Below, one piece after another: positions 26,388 to 34,066 of a stretch of DNA of 64,000 bases. The notes beneath the pieces were generated by a model. It saw nothing but the letters and a program-made list of their open reading frames with translations, searched no databases and was not told the DNA's origin. Each line of letters opens with the position of its first letter. Position 1 is the stretch's first letter. This stretch comes from Candidatus Neomarinimicrobiota bacterium. Its GTDB lineage: Bacteria; Fidelibacterota; Fidelibacteria; Fidelibacterales; Fidelibacteraceae. The position numbers and the translations under genes were made by a program. The stretch covers positions 2,724,510 to 2,788,509 of the forward strand of contig AP035449.1 in the NCBI GenBank assembly GCA_041154365.1, written 5' to 3'.

Positions 26388-26632
26388 TCACGGCTTTCTC
26401 CCTGATTCTTTCCCTTATTATTCTCGCAGCAGCCCTGGCTGCTATACGCTTTAAATCTTTGCCGTCAGCCATTATTGCCACAGGTGCCGTGAGCCTTTTT
26501 TCAAGTGTTCTCTATATCCTTCTGGCGGCTCCTGATGTGGCTATGACGGAAGCGGCCATCAGCAGCGGTCTCATGACGGCCCTCTTTTTTATGGTTCTTG
26601 GCAAGACTCGCAAGGAGGATAAACATGGTTAG
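26384..26632 (+). CDS. MbhD/DUF4040-like antiporter subunit (MbxD)
   Basis: This 82-residue protein with three hydrophobic segments matches the DUF4040/MbhD family, which equals a C-terminal piece of MrpA. The signature AAPDVAMTEAAISSGLMTALFFMVLG is clear. In Mbh/Mbx-type complexes this piece is a separate gene, as here, rather than part of MrpA. It overlaps the next gene by 8 bp. Confidence 0.88.
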   Translation: MITAFSLILSLIILAAALAAIRFKSLPSAIIATGAVSLFSSVLYILLAAPDVAMTEAAISSGLMTALFFMVLGKTRKEDKHG

Positions 26633-27311
26633 AAAATTTCTCGTTTTCCTCCTCGTAGTTGCCCTGGGTTTTGTTTTCTTTACTCTTATAAGTGATTATA
26701 CCATGCCGGAAACTCTGGGAGCCACAGCCCGGTATTACGGTGAAAATGGACTTGCCGAAACCGGTGCCCTGAACCTGGTTACTGCGGTCCTGGTAACCTA
26801 CCGGGGGCTGGATACACTGGGTGAAGTCACCGTCCTGTTCCTTGTGGCATCTATCTTCGGCTTTTATCTGAAACAGGAAAATTCACGGCGTCCCTCACCT
26901 GCAAGTCCGCTCCTGTACACAGCCTCCGGAATGATTCTCCCCCTTATCCTCCTGACGGGCATCTATATTATTGTTAACGGTCACCTTTCTCCCGGCGGGG
27001 GCTTTCAGGGCGGGGCCTTTCTGGCATCGGCCTTTCTCCTGGCACTTCTGGCCGGAACAGGCCGTTCTGTATTCATTCGGTTTTTTTCTGTTATAGAATC
27101 TTCTTCCGGTTTTCTCTATGTCCTTTTAGGGCTCGCCGGTCTCTTTTTTGCCGGAGGATTTTTGGATTCACGGCTTCTCCCCGGCGGATTCCCGGGAAGG
27201 CTGATCTCCGCAGGAACCATCCCCCTGGTTTCTATCCTGATCGGCCTGAAGGTAGGCACCGAACTTTCCTCTATGCTGATTAAAATCACACACAGTGAAG
27301 GGGAGGCATAA
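26625..27311 (+). CDS. MbhE-MrpB fused antiporter subunit (MbxF-like)
   Basis: The 228-residue protein joins two family pieces. Residues 1-90 match MbhE/MrpA C-terminal (TGALNLVTAVLVTYRGLDTLGEVTVLFLVA). Residues 100-228 match MnhB/MrpB (LLTGIYIIVNGHLSPGGGFQGGAFLASAFLLAL). About six membrane helices are expected. The start at 26625 follows AAGGAGG directly and is preferred to an earlier in-frame start within mbxD. In archaeal Mbh these are two genes (mbhE, mbhF), so the joined form is notable but known in Mrp-related clusters. Confidence 0.85.
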   Translation: MVRKFLVFLLVVALGFVFFTLISDYTMPETLGATARYYGENGLAETGALNLVTAVLVTYRGLDTLGEVTVLFLVASIFGFYLKQENSRRPSPASPLLYTASGMILPLILLTGIYIIVNGHLSPGGGFQGGAFLASAFLLALLAGTGRSVFIRFFSVIESSSGFLYVLLGLAGLFFAGGFLDSRLLPGGFPGRLISAGTIPLVSILIGLKVGTELSSMLIKITHSEGEA

Positions 27312-27314
27312 AGA

Positions 27315-27665
27315 ATGACCATCACGCTCACAACCGGATCTCTTTTGATCCTTTTAGGACTTTACGCGTTGCTGACACAGGATAACCTGCTGCGCATCAT
27401 TATTGGTTTTTCCCTGGCCAATACAGGGGTTCACCTGATCATCGTTTCCCTTGGATATCTGAAAAACCGTACCGCTCCCATATTAAACGACGCCATGATT
27501 GCGGCCGGCCCCGAAACACAGATCGTGGATCCCCTGCCCCAGGCGCTGGTCCTTACCGCCATCGTCATCGGGTTTGCCATCACAGCTTTCCTCCTGGCGT
27601 TTGCTTTGCGCATCTACCACACATACGGAACCCTGTCACTCAGTAATCTGGTGGATAAATCATGA
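27315..27665 (+). CDS. mrpC: MrpC/NuoK-like subunit (MbxG)
   Basis: This 116-residue protein has three membrane helices of the MrpC/NuoK family: GLYALLTQDNLLRIIIGFSLANTGVHLIIVSLG, then a cytoplasmic loop, then DPLPQALVLTAIVIGFAITAFLLAFALRIY. The family keeps a Glu/Asp pair for proton transfer; the DPLPQALVLTAIVIG motif is intact. It overlaps the following antiporter gene by 4 bp. Confidence 0.92.
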   Translation: MTITLTTGSLLILLGLYALLTQDNLLRIIIGFSLANTGVHLIIVSLGYLKNRTAPILNDAMIAAGPETQIVDPLPQALVLTAIVIGFAITAFLLAFALRIYHTYGTLSLSNLVDKS

Positions 27666-30600
27666 CACAACCCATTCTTTATATTGCCTTGCCCCTCCTA
27701 GCCGCTTTTTTTGCCGGTTTAACCGGAAAACGGTATGGGAAAATTCCGGCGACGGTGATGATTCTTGCCCTTGCCGGAACGTTTCTGCTTTCGGCATACT
27801 ACGTGTCTGCCTTCCTGCTCGGTATAAGGCAGCCTTTTACGGCATCAACAGCAGGAAGCCTGCCCCCTTTTTCCATTGCTTTCCGGATGGATCTTCCCGA
27901 AGCCCTGACCCTGCTGATAATAAACTGCCTGGGGTTGTTGGGACTTTCCGCCATGAAAACGACCTTCCGTCAAAAGGGTACCCTGAGTGCCGTGACCTAT
28001 CTTCTCTATTTCATGGCCCTCAACGGAATCATTCTTACCCGGGACCTGTTCAACTATTTTGTGTTTATTGAAATCAGTTCCGTTGCCCTTGCCGGCATGG
28101 TTTTGTTTAAGGGATCCGGGCGCTGCCTGAGGGCCGGTTTTTCCTGGATGATGGCAACCGGTGTGATTTCCATCTTCCTTATTCTTTCGGCAATCCTGAT
28201 ATATATCCGCACCGGTGCTCTGGATGTTGACAGTATTCTGTATTCAGACCCCCTTGTTTTATTTTCCGGAAGCGCCGGTGCTTTTTTTCTTTTTCTGGCC
28301 CTTGTTTTTGAACTGAAACCATTTCCTGCCAATGGCTGGGCGTTAGATGTGTATGAAAATGCCTCACCGGCAGTCTCCGCCGTTTTCTCCGGCGCCGGAA
28401 TGACCGCCGGACTGTTTGCCCTGTACAAATTTCTCCCTGTGATTGGCGACAGGTGGCTTTTCCCCCTAACCATCATTGGTCTGATGACCTTTGTCTTTTC
28501 CAATGTCCTGGCACTAAAACAATCTGCCGTAAATCGGATGCTCGGGTATTCTTCCGTAGGGCAGGCCGGGCTGATTGCTTCCGTTTTCGGAATGGGTGTT
28601 TTGTCCCAACAGGAGATGTTTTTCATTGCCGCTTCCCTCATGGCTGTCCATGCGCTGGCCAAGGCCGGACTCTTCTGGCTGAGCCACCATACCGGCTTTA
28701 CATCGGTTCATGAATGGGCTGATATTCGACAAAAACCATTGTTTGTTTTTCTTCTGGGATTTTACGTCTTTGCCCTACTGGGATTACCCCCTTTTCCATC
28801 GTTTTTTGCCAAATGGTCCCTGATCACGGCACTGGCTTCCGGCCCCCAAGGGTGGATGATGGCTGCAATTCTCCTGGGCTCTCTCCTGGAGGCCGCCTGG
28901 ATGGTCCGATGGTTTGGATATGCGGTGAAGGGAGAAGGCCAAACCAAGGCAGAAATCCAAAAAATTCCTCCGGCTTATAGCATGATACCTGCTCTTCTTT
29001 TACTGGGATTGATCCCTCTTTTAAATATGTCCCGTTTTGCATTTCTCCTGACCCACAACCGGATTCCACTCCTTTTTATTGCCGGTTTTTTTCTGTTGGA
29101 TTTTATACCGGCACGTGTAAAAAACACGTTCATGATTGGCGGATTGGGGCTCTGTTTTTACTCTTTATATCCCACGTTAACTGAGTTCCGCCTGATTTTC
29201 GCCATCGTTTTTCTGGTCGGCGGAATGATTCTTCTTCTGGCAGGTTATCATCATAAAGGACGCCGAGCCGGTTTTTACCCTTCATCTGCCCTGATGTATT
29301 CAGGCCTTGCCGGCTTGTTGACGGCCGGGACAACCCTGGAATTTTTCTTCTGGTGGGAATTGATGACTCTGGGAAGCTACTTTCTGATTCTCCGGGGTAA
29401 AAAATCCCTTTCCCATGCCCTGTCTTACTTCCTTTTTTCCATGGGCGGAGCCTATGCCATGCTTTCAGGCTTCGGACTCCTGGCTGCAGCAAATCAAGGG
29501 TCACTTGCCCTGGAAACCCTTTCGTCCGGAGGCCCCTTTCAGTCTGTCATCTTTATCCTCCTTGCCCTTGGTTTTCTGACTAAAACCGCTGCCGTTCCCC
29601 TGCATATCTGGCTTCCGGGCGCCCACAGCGAGGCAGAAAGTGATGTGTCCCCTGTGGTGTCTGCCGTTCTTCTGAAAGCCGGTGTGTTTGGATTAATCCT
29701 CCTCATGTCCGGGATGGGCCCCCAATCTCTTGGAGGCGTGAATCTCTATGCTGCATTGGGGTGGCTGGGGGCCATAACAGCTCTGATCGGAAACCTGAGT
29801 GCCATTTTTGAAGAAGATGCGAAGCGGCTTCTGGCCTATTCAAGTGTGGGTCAACTGGGGTATGTGCTTTTTGCTTTGGCCATGATGAATCACCTGGGAT
29901 GGTTAACGGCCACGGTTTTCGCCCTGAACCATTTCCTTTTCAAAGCCCTGCTCTTTCTGGCTATCGGCGGTGTGGTAATGCGGGTCAAAACCCGGAACAT
30001 GTACGAAATGGGCGGACTCATTAAAAAAATGCCTGTAAGCTTCATCTCCGTGATGATCGGGATCATCGCCCTTTCCGGTGTTCCCCCTTTAACCGGCTTT
30101 GCCGGAAAATGGCTTAGTTACAATGCCACGGTTCTCAGTGGATGGTATCTTCAGGGGGTCATCATCAGCTTTGCCGGCCTGGTGGCATTCCTCTATTGTT
30201 TCCGCCTAATCTATGCCATCTTCCTGGGGCAGCTGAAAGATCATCACCGTCAGGTGAAAGAGGCACCTTTCTGGATGATGGTGCCCCAGATTATCCTCAT
30301 GGGTATCATCCTCTTTTTAAGTACGGTACCCAATGTTGCCCTGAAACCGGTGGGTGCTTTTCTTACGCGATATTTTCCTGAACATGCCCTCGTCTGGGAC
30401 GGCCCCCTGGCCCGAAGCCTCTATGGCTACTGGAATGGATATATGATCATGCTGGTGACCGGTGTCGTTTTTGCCGTGGTTTTTTTCTGGCTTTTCTTCA
30501 TTAACCGGAAAGCCGTGAAAATAAAGCAGTTCAACATTGTCTACGCCGCCGAACGGCCATCCCGCCCTGAACTGACTCACTTTGCCTACAACTTTTTTGC

Positions 30601-30793
30601 GCCTTACCGGAAAGCTCTGGGATTTCTGGTGGCACCTGTCGGCATGGATTTTTGGAATCGTCTGTCCGAAGGTACCCATGCCACGGCAGGTTTTATCGCC
30701 CGGCTTTTCAGCGGAAATGGCCAAAGTTATGTAATTCACCAGATCCTCTTTGCCGTTTTGGTCTTTTTTCTTGTCCTGGGAGGAATACAATGA
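27662..30793 (+). CDS. Fused double MrpD/NuoN-type antiporter subunit (MbxH-MbxH')
   Basis: At 1043 residues this is twice the usual length. It holds two proton_antiporter_M domains in tandem, about 1-470 and 490-930, then a C-terminal soluble/membrane tail. Copy 1 has the TM5 Glu at 137 (YFVFIEISS) and the TM7 Lys at 219 (FELKPFPANGWALDVYENASP), but its TM8 Lys position is Gly244 (SAVFSGAGM). Copy 2 is complete: Glu at about 565 (FFWWELMTLGS), Lys in TKTAAVPLHIWLPGAHSEA and Lys at about 671 (SAVLLKAGVFG), plus NHFLFKALLFLA. Archaeal Mbx has two separate genes (H and H') here. Fusion fixes a 1:1 ratio. Stop and next start overlap (ATGA). No frame break is seen between the copies. Confidence 0.9.
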   Translation: MTQPILYIALPLLAAFFAGLTGKRYGKIPATVMILALAGTFLLSAYYVSAFLLGIRQPFTASTAGSLPPFSIAFRMDLPEALTLLIINCLGLLGLSAMKTTFRQKGTLSAVTYLLYFMALNGIILTRDLFNYFVFIEISSVALAGMVLFKGSGRCLRAGFSWMMATGVISIFLILSAILIYIRTGALDVDSILYSDPLVLFSGSAGAFFLFLALVFELKPFPANGWALDVYENASPAVSAVFSGAGMTAGLFALYKFLPVIGDRWLFPLTIIGLMTFVFSNVLALKQSAVNRMLGYSSVGQAGLIASVFGMGVLSQQEMFFIAASLMAVHALAKAGLFWLSHHTGFTSVHEWADIRQKPLFVFLLGFYVFALLGLPPFPSFFAKWSLITALASGPQGWMMAAILLGSLLEAAWMVRWFGYAVKGEGQTKAEIQKIPPAYSMIPALLLLGLIPLLNMSRFAFLLTHNRIPLLFIAGFFLLDFIPARVKNTFMIGGLGLCFYSLYPTLTEFRLIFAIVFLVGGMILLLAGYHHKGRRAGFYPSSALMYSGLAGLLTAGTTLEFFFWWELMTLGSYFLILRGKKSLSHALSYFLFSMGGAYAMLSGFGLLAAANQGSLALETLSSGGPFQSVIFILLALGFLTKTAAVPLHIWLPGAHSEAESDVSPVVSAVLLKAGVFGLILLMSGMGPQSLGGVNLYAALGWLGAITALIGNLSAIFEEDAKRLLAYSSVGQLGYVLFALAMMNHLGWLTATVFALNHFLFKALLFLAIGGVVMRVKTRNMYEMGGLIKKMPVSFISVMIGIIALSGVPPLTGFAGKWLSYNATVLSGWYLQGVIISFAGLVAFLYCFRLIYAIFLGQLKDHHRQVKEAPFWMMVPQIILMGIILFLSTVPNVALKPVGAFLTRYFPEHALVWDGPLARSLYGYWNGYMIMLVTGVVFAVVFFWLFFINRKAVKIKQFNIVYAAERPSRPELTHFAYNFFAPYRKALGFLVAPVGMDFWNRLSEGTHATAGFIARLFSGNGQSYVIHQILFAVLVFFLVLGGIQ

Positions 30794-31695
30794 CATTTCA
30801 CTGGATGCAGATCGTATATGCCCTGGTTTCTCTATTCATCGTATTGAATGTGGGATTGGTGATTCAGGGTATCGTCCGCAAGATCGGAGCCCGTCTGGGA
30901 CGTCGCTACGGGATCCGCTGGTATCAGCCCTATCTGGATCTTTTCAAGAATTATGCCATGCGGTCCACCGTATCCCACGGAATCATGTTTTATCTGGGGC
31001 CGGTTTTCAGGCTTTCGGGAGGTATTGGACTCTTTCTCTTTATGCCCGTGATTTACGGATCTGCCTGGTTTCAGAATTTTTCAGGATCGGGTGATTTAAT
31101 CCTTTTGGCTTATTTCATTTTCTTTGGGACTCTTGGGATGGCCCTGGGAGCCGGAGAAGGCGGTCATCCCTATTCCGCCATCGGGATCACCCGGGGGCTT
31201 TCCCAAATGACAGCTGCTGAAGTCCCCCTTATTCTGGCGATTATCGCCATTGCCGTACAGTACCAGACCCTGTCGGTGACAGATATTGTGGCAGCACAGC
31301 AGGGTAGCATTCTGAACTGGACACTCTTTACCAATCCCCTGGCAACAGTTGCCGCCATGCTGGGATTTCTGGGTTCCATGATGCGTTCCCCCTTTGATGT
31401 GGTTCTGGCGCCCCAGGAAATCCCCATTGGTCCTCCGACAGAATTTCATTCCAATTTCCTGGCCGTCCTCCAGACAAACCGGGCAATCTTCCCGATGGCC
31501 AAAACCATCCTCTATGTGAATCTGTTTTTTGGCGGTGCCACAAACTGGCCGGTGCTTATTGTGAAAGTTTTTCTGCTCTATATGTGGCCTGTCTTTATCG
31601 GTGTGGCTTTCCCACGCTTTCGTGTGGATCAGTCCATACGTTGGTTTCTTCGGATTCCCGCCCTGATTGGAATTCTTGCAATCCTTTTTATATGA
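30790..31695 (+). CDS. NuoH/HyfC-type membrane subunit (MbxM)
   Basis: This 301-residue protein with eight or so membrane helices is the complex I NuoH-like anchor: RYGIRWYQPYLDLFKNYAMRS, GAGEGGHPYSAIGITRGLSQMTAAEVPLILAI, MRSPFDVVLAPQEIPIGPPTEFHS. In complex I this subunit forms the quinone tunnel and the E-channel; its charged loops (AEVP, EIPIGPPTEF) are kept. The ATG at 30790 overlaps the stop of the antiporter gene, so the longer frame is rejected. It connects the antiporter arm to the peripheral arm. Confidence 0.93.
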   Translation: MTFHWMQIVYALVSLFIVLNVGLVIQGIVRKIGARLGRRYGIRWYQPYLDLFKNYAMRSTVSHGIMFYLGPVFRLSGGIGLFLFMPVIYGSAWFQNFSGSGDLILLAYFIFFGTLGMALGAGEGGHPYSAIGITRGLSQMTAAEVPLILAIIAIAVQYQTLSVTDIVAAQQGSILNWTLFTNPLATVAAMLGFLGSMMRSPFDVVLAPQEIPIGPPTEFHSNFLAVLQTNRAIFPMAKTILYVNLFFGGATNWPVLIVKVFLLYMWPVFIGVAFPRFRVDQSIRWFLRIPALIGILAILFI

Positions 31696-31702
31696 GGCAA
31701 TT

Positions 31703-32344
31703 ATGTCCAATGATGACTTGAAAAAACGCCGTGTAAAAGGTCCTGACGGAATTGAATTTGAAGTGAATCCCATGGAGGATTACTTCTGCACGGAACGTCC
31801 CCATCCCGAATCACCGGCAAATCGTATCCTGGAAAAATTTTTCAACTGGGCCCGGTCTGAATCCGTGTGGATCCTGGGATATGGAACCGGTTGCGGCGCC
31901 ATTGAAATGCGTCCCCTCATGACACCCCGATTTGACGCATACCGTTTTGGCATCCAGTGGCGGCCGACACCCCGGCAATCCAATTTACTCATGGTCTCCG
32001 GATATCTCTCCGTCAAAACCCTCAAACGGGTGATTCGAAGTTATGAGCAAATGCAAAACCCGAAATTCGTGATGGCCCTGGGCAGCTGTACGATCAACGG
32101 CGGCATGTATTGGGACAGCTACAACACCATCAACCGTCTGGATCATTACCTGCCGGTGGATGTATACGTCGCCGGTTGTATGCCCCGACCCGAGTCTATT
32201 TTGGCCGGACTCGAGGAACTGAAAAAACGCATTCGCGCCGGAAAGGGGGAGGGTGCCAACACCTATATCGAAAATTTGGACTGGTATAAAGCCAATCAGA
32301 AAAAAATCATCAAAGACTGGGATATGCCGGACTATAACTGGTAG
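31703..32344 (+). CDS. NuoB/MbxJ-type iron-sulfur subunit
   Basis: This 213-residue protein matches the small subunit that holds the proximal [4Fe-4S] cluster: FDAYRFGIQWRPTPRQSNLLMVSGYLSVKTLKRV, ALGSCTINGGMYWDSYN, PVDVYVAGCMPRPESI. Cluster ligands seen are Cys64, Cys129 and Cys159. Complex I NuoB has a CC pair at the first position; here the motif is GTGCGAIE with one Cys, so the fourth ligand is unclear (Cys29, DYFCTE, is the only other candidate seen upstream). The start at 31703 has a GAGG site. It would pass electrons between the ferredoxin-like domain and the large subunit. Confidence 0.9.
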   Translation: MSNDDLKKRRVKGPDGIEFEVNPMEDYFCTERPHPESPANRILEKFFNWARSESVWILGYGTGCGAIEMRPLMTPRFDAYRFGIQWRPTPRQSNLLMVSGYLSVKTLKRVIRSYEQMQNPKFVMALGSCTINGGMYWDSYNTINRLDHYLPVDVYVAGCMPRPESILAGLEELKKRIRAGKGEGANTYIENLDWYKANQKKIIKDWDMPDYNW

Positions 32345-32352
32345 GAATATTC

Positions 32353-32889
32353 ATGGATTATGTCATTCACGAGCTGAAAACACACTTTTCAGGAAGGACT
32401 TTTGAAAAGAAGCGGGAAGATCTCCTGTTTACCACCCTGGAGACCGGAGTATTGGTTCACGCACTGAAACATCTGCGGGATGTGCTGGGCTTTCGTCATC
32501 TGGTGCTGATCACTGCCGTGGACTGGATTGAGGAAGATCAGTTTCAGCTCACCTATCTTCTGAGGAATCATACCCAAAAGACAGATGTGGGCCTCCGGGT
32601 CTTTATTCCACGGCAAAATCCCGTGATGGAATCGGTTCACACCTTATGGGAAACGGCGGCCACCTATCAGCGGGAATTACACGAAATGTTCGGAATCGAT
32701 TTTCCCGGGAGTCCCAGAGTAAACAAACCCTTTATCCTGGAAGGCTGGCAGGATATTCCTCCTTACCGGAGAGATTTTGACACAAAAAAATATTCGGAAG
32801 AGACCTATTTCCCCAGGCCGGGGCGGAAAACTCACGATCCTGAGACATATATGAAACAGAAACTCTATCCCGATGGAACGGAATCATGA
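32353..32889 (+). CDS. NuoC/MbxK-type 30-kDa subunit
   Basis: This 178-residue soluble protein has the NuoC signature: LITAVDWIEEDQFQLTYLLRNH, NPVMESVHTLWETAATYQRELHEMFGIDFPG and FILEGWQDIPPYRRDFD. It is a structural part of the peripheral arm and binds no cofactor. A Gly/Asp-rich C-terminal tail follows. It overlaps the next gene by 4 bp. Confidence 0.92.
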   Translation: MDYVIHELKTHFSGRTFEKKREDLLFTTLETGVLVHALKHLRDVLGFRHLVLITAVDWIEEDQFQLTYLLRNHTQKTDVGLRVFIPRQNPVMESVHTLWETAATYQRELHEMFGIDFPGSPRVNKPFILEGWQDIPPYRRDFDTKKYSEETYFPRPGRKTHDPETYMKQKLYPDGTES

Positions 32890-34064
32890 AATATTTTGAA
32901 GAAGACAGGAGCAAATTCCCCCCGAAAAATGCTGACGGTTCTTTTCAGATAGACCCGGAAAGTCACAAATTCACCCATATCTGGCAGGGCCCTCAACACC
33001 CTGGAATTACAGGAAATATGTCTCTTGAACTCATCATCCAGGGTGATGAGGTGATGCAGTGTGAAACCCACGTGGGTTACCTGCACCGGGGATTTGAAAA
33101 GCTGATGGAGCGGCGGAAATACATCCAGTGTTTTCCCCTGGTGTGCCGTATTTGCGTTCCCGAGCCCGATTTCAATGAATACTGTTTTGCCGCCGGCGTA
33201 GAAGAGCTGGCCGGTATTCATGTCCCGGAAAAAGCCCTCTGGATTCGCACCCTGGTTTTGGAAATGGCTCGACTGGCCAGTTATCTCATGTGGATGGGCG
33301 GCGCAGCGGGAAGTCTGGGACACGGCCTGCCGGGACAGTGGACCAATTACCTGCGGGATTATATTCTGGATCGGTTTGAAGAACTCACCGGCGGCCGAAT
33401 CTATCACATGTATATTTTGCCTGGCGGGGTTCGGAATGACCTGCCGGAGGGATTTAAACAGCGACTTTTGGATGTATTGGATGATATAGAACGGGTTATG
33501 AAAGATGTAAAAACCGTCATGTTCAACAATGCCGTTTTCAAAAAACGAACCCAGGGACTCGGCGTCATAGATCCCTCGTGGATCGAACCTTATGGCATTA
33601 CCGGTCCCAATGCCAGGGCAGCAGGAATCCCCCTGGATGTCCGGAAGGATTCCCCCTACCTGAAATATCCGGAGCTGGATTTTGAACCGGTCGTCGGGAT
33701 AGAATCCGATGCCTATACACGCCTGGATGTCCGGCGGCGGGATTTGCTTGTCACCGTGGATCTGATCCGCCAGATTCTGAATAAAATGCCGGAAAACGGA
33801 GAATATATGGCGCCTTTGCCCAATGTGCTGAACTGGGAAATCCCCCGGGGAGAAACCTATGTCCGGGCAGAATGTACCCGGGGTGAATACGGGTATTACA
33901 TGGTTTCTGACGGTTCCATGTATCCCCGGCGGGTCAATGTGCGGGGACCCTCGTACACCCATGCCGTGGCACTCATGGAAAAACTGGTCGTCGGCGTGAA
34001 TATTGCCGATGTGGCGGCCCTGATGACCTCTCTACATACCTATCCACCTGAAATTGAGCGGTAA
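32886..34064 (+). CDS. NuoD/MbxL-type large subunit without NiFe ligands
   Basis: The 392-residue protein is a homolog of complex I NuoD and the [NiFe]-hydrogenase large subunit: GPQHPGITGNMSLEL, VGYLHRGFEKLMERR, GVEELAGIHVPEKALWIRTLVLEMARLASYLMWMGG. In hydrogenases an N-terminal RxCGxC and a C-terminal DPCxxC bind nickel-iron. Here the N-terminal motif is VCRICVPEP (Cys87, Cys90), a CxxC shifted by three residues, and the C-terminal one is ADVAALMTSLH with no Cys. The complex I quinone motif HPSTHG reads HPGITG. So neither H2 nor a normal quinone site is expected, as in archaeal Mbx/Mbs, which act on polysulfide. The acceptor here is not known. Confidence 0.9.
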   Translation: MKYFEEDRSKFPPKNADGSFQIDPESHKFTHIWQGPQHPGITGNMSLELIIQGDEVMQCETHVGYLHRGFEKLMERRKYIQCFPLVCRICVPEPDFNEYCFAAGVEELAGIHVPEKALWIRTLVLEMARLASYLMWMGGAAGSLGHGLPGQWTNYLRDYILDRFEELTGGRIYHMYILPGGVRNDLPEGFKQRLLDVLDDIERVMKDVKTVMFNNAVFKKRTQGLGVIDPSWIEPYGITGPNARAAGIPLDVRKDSPYLKYPELDFEPVVGIESDAYTRLDVRRRDLLVTVDLIRQILNKMPENGEYMAPLPNVLNWEIPRGETYVRAECTRGEYGYYMVSDGSMYPRRVNVRGPSYTHAVALMEKLVVGVNIADVAALMTSLHTYPPEIER

Positions 34065-34066
34065 CC

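Noticed and set aside
32865-33962. 365-residue minus-strand frame
   Set aside because: Antisense to the NuoD-like gene, which is clearly real.
32886-34064. [NiFe]-hydrogenase large subunit
   Set aside because: The C-terminal DPCxxC is missing and the N-terminal motif is displaced, so hydrogenase activity is not supported.
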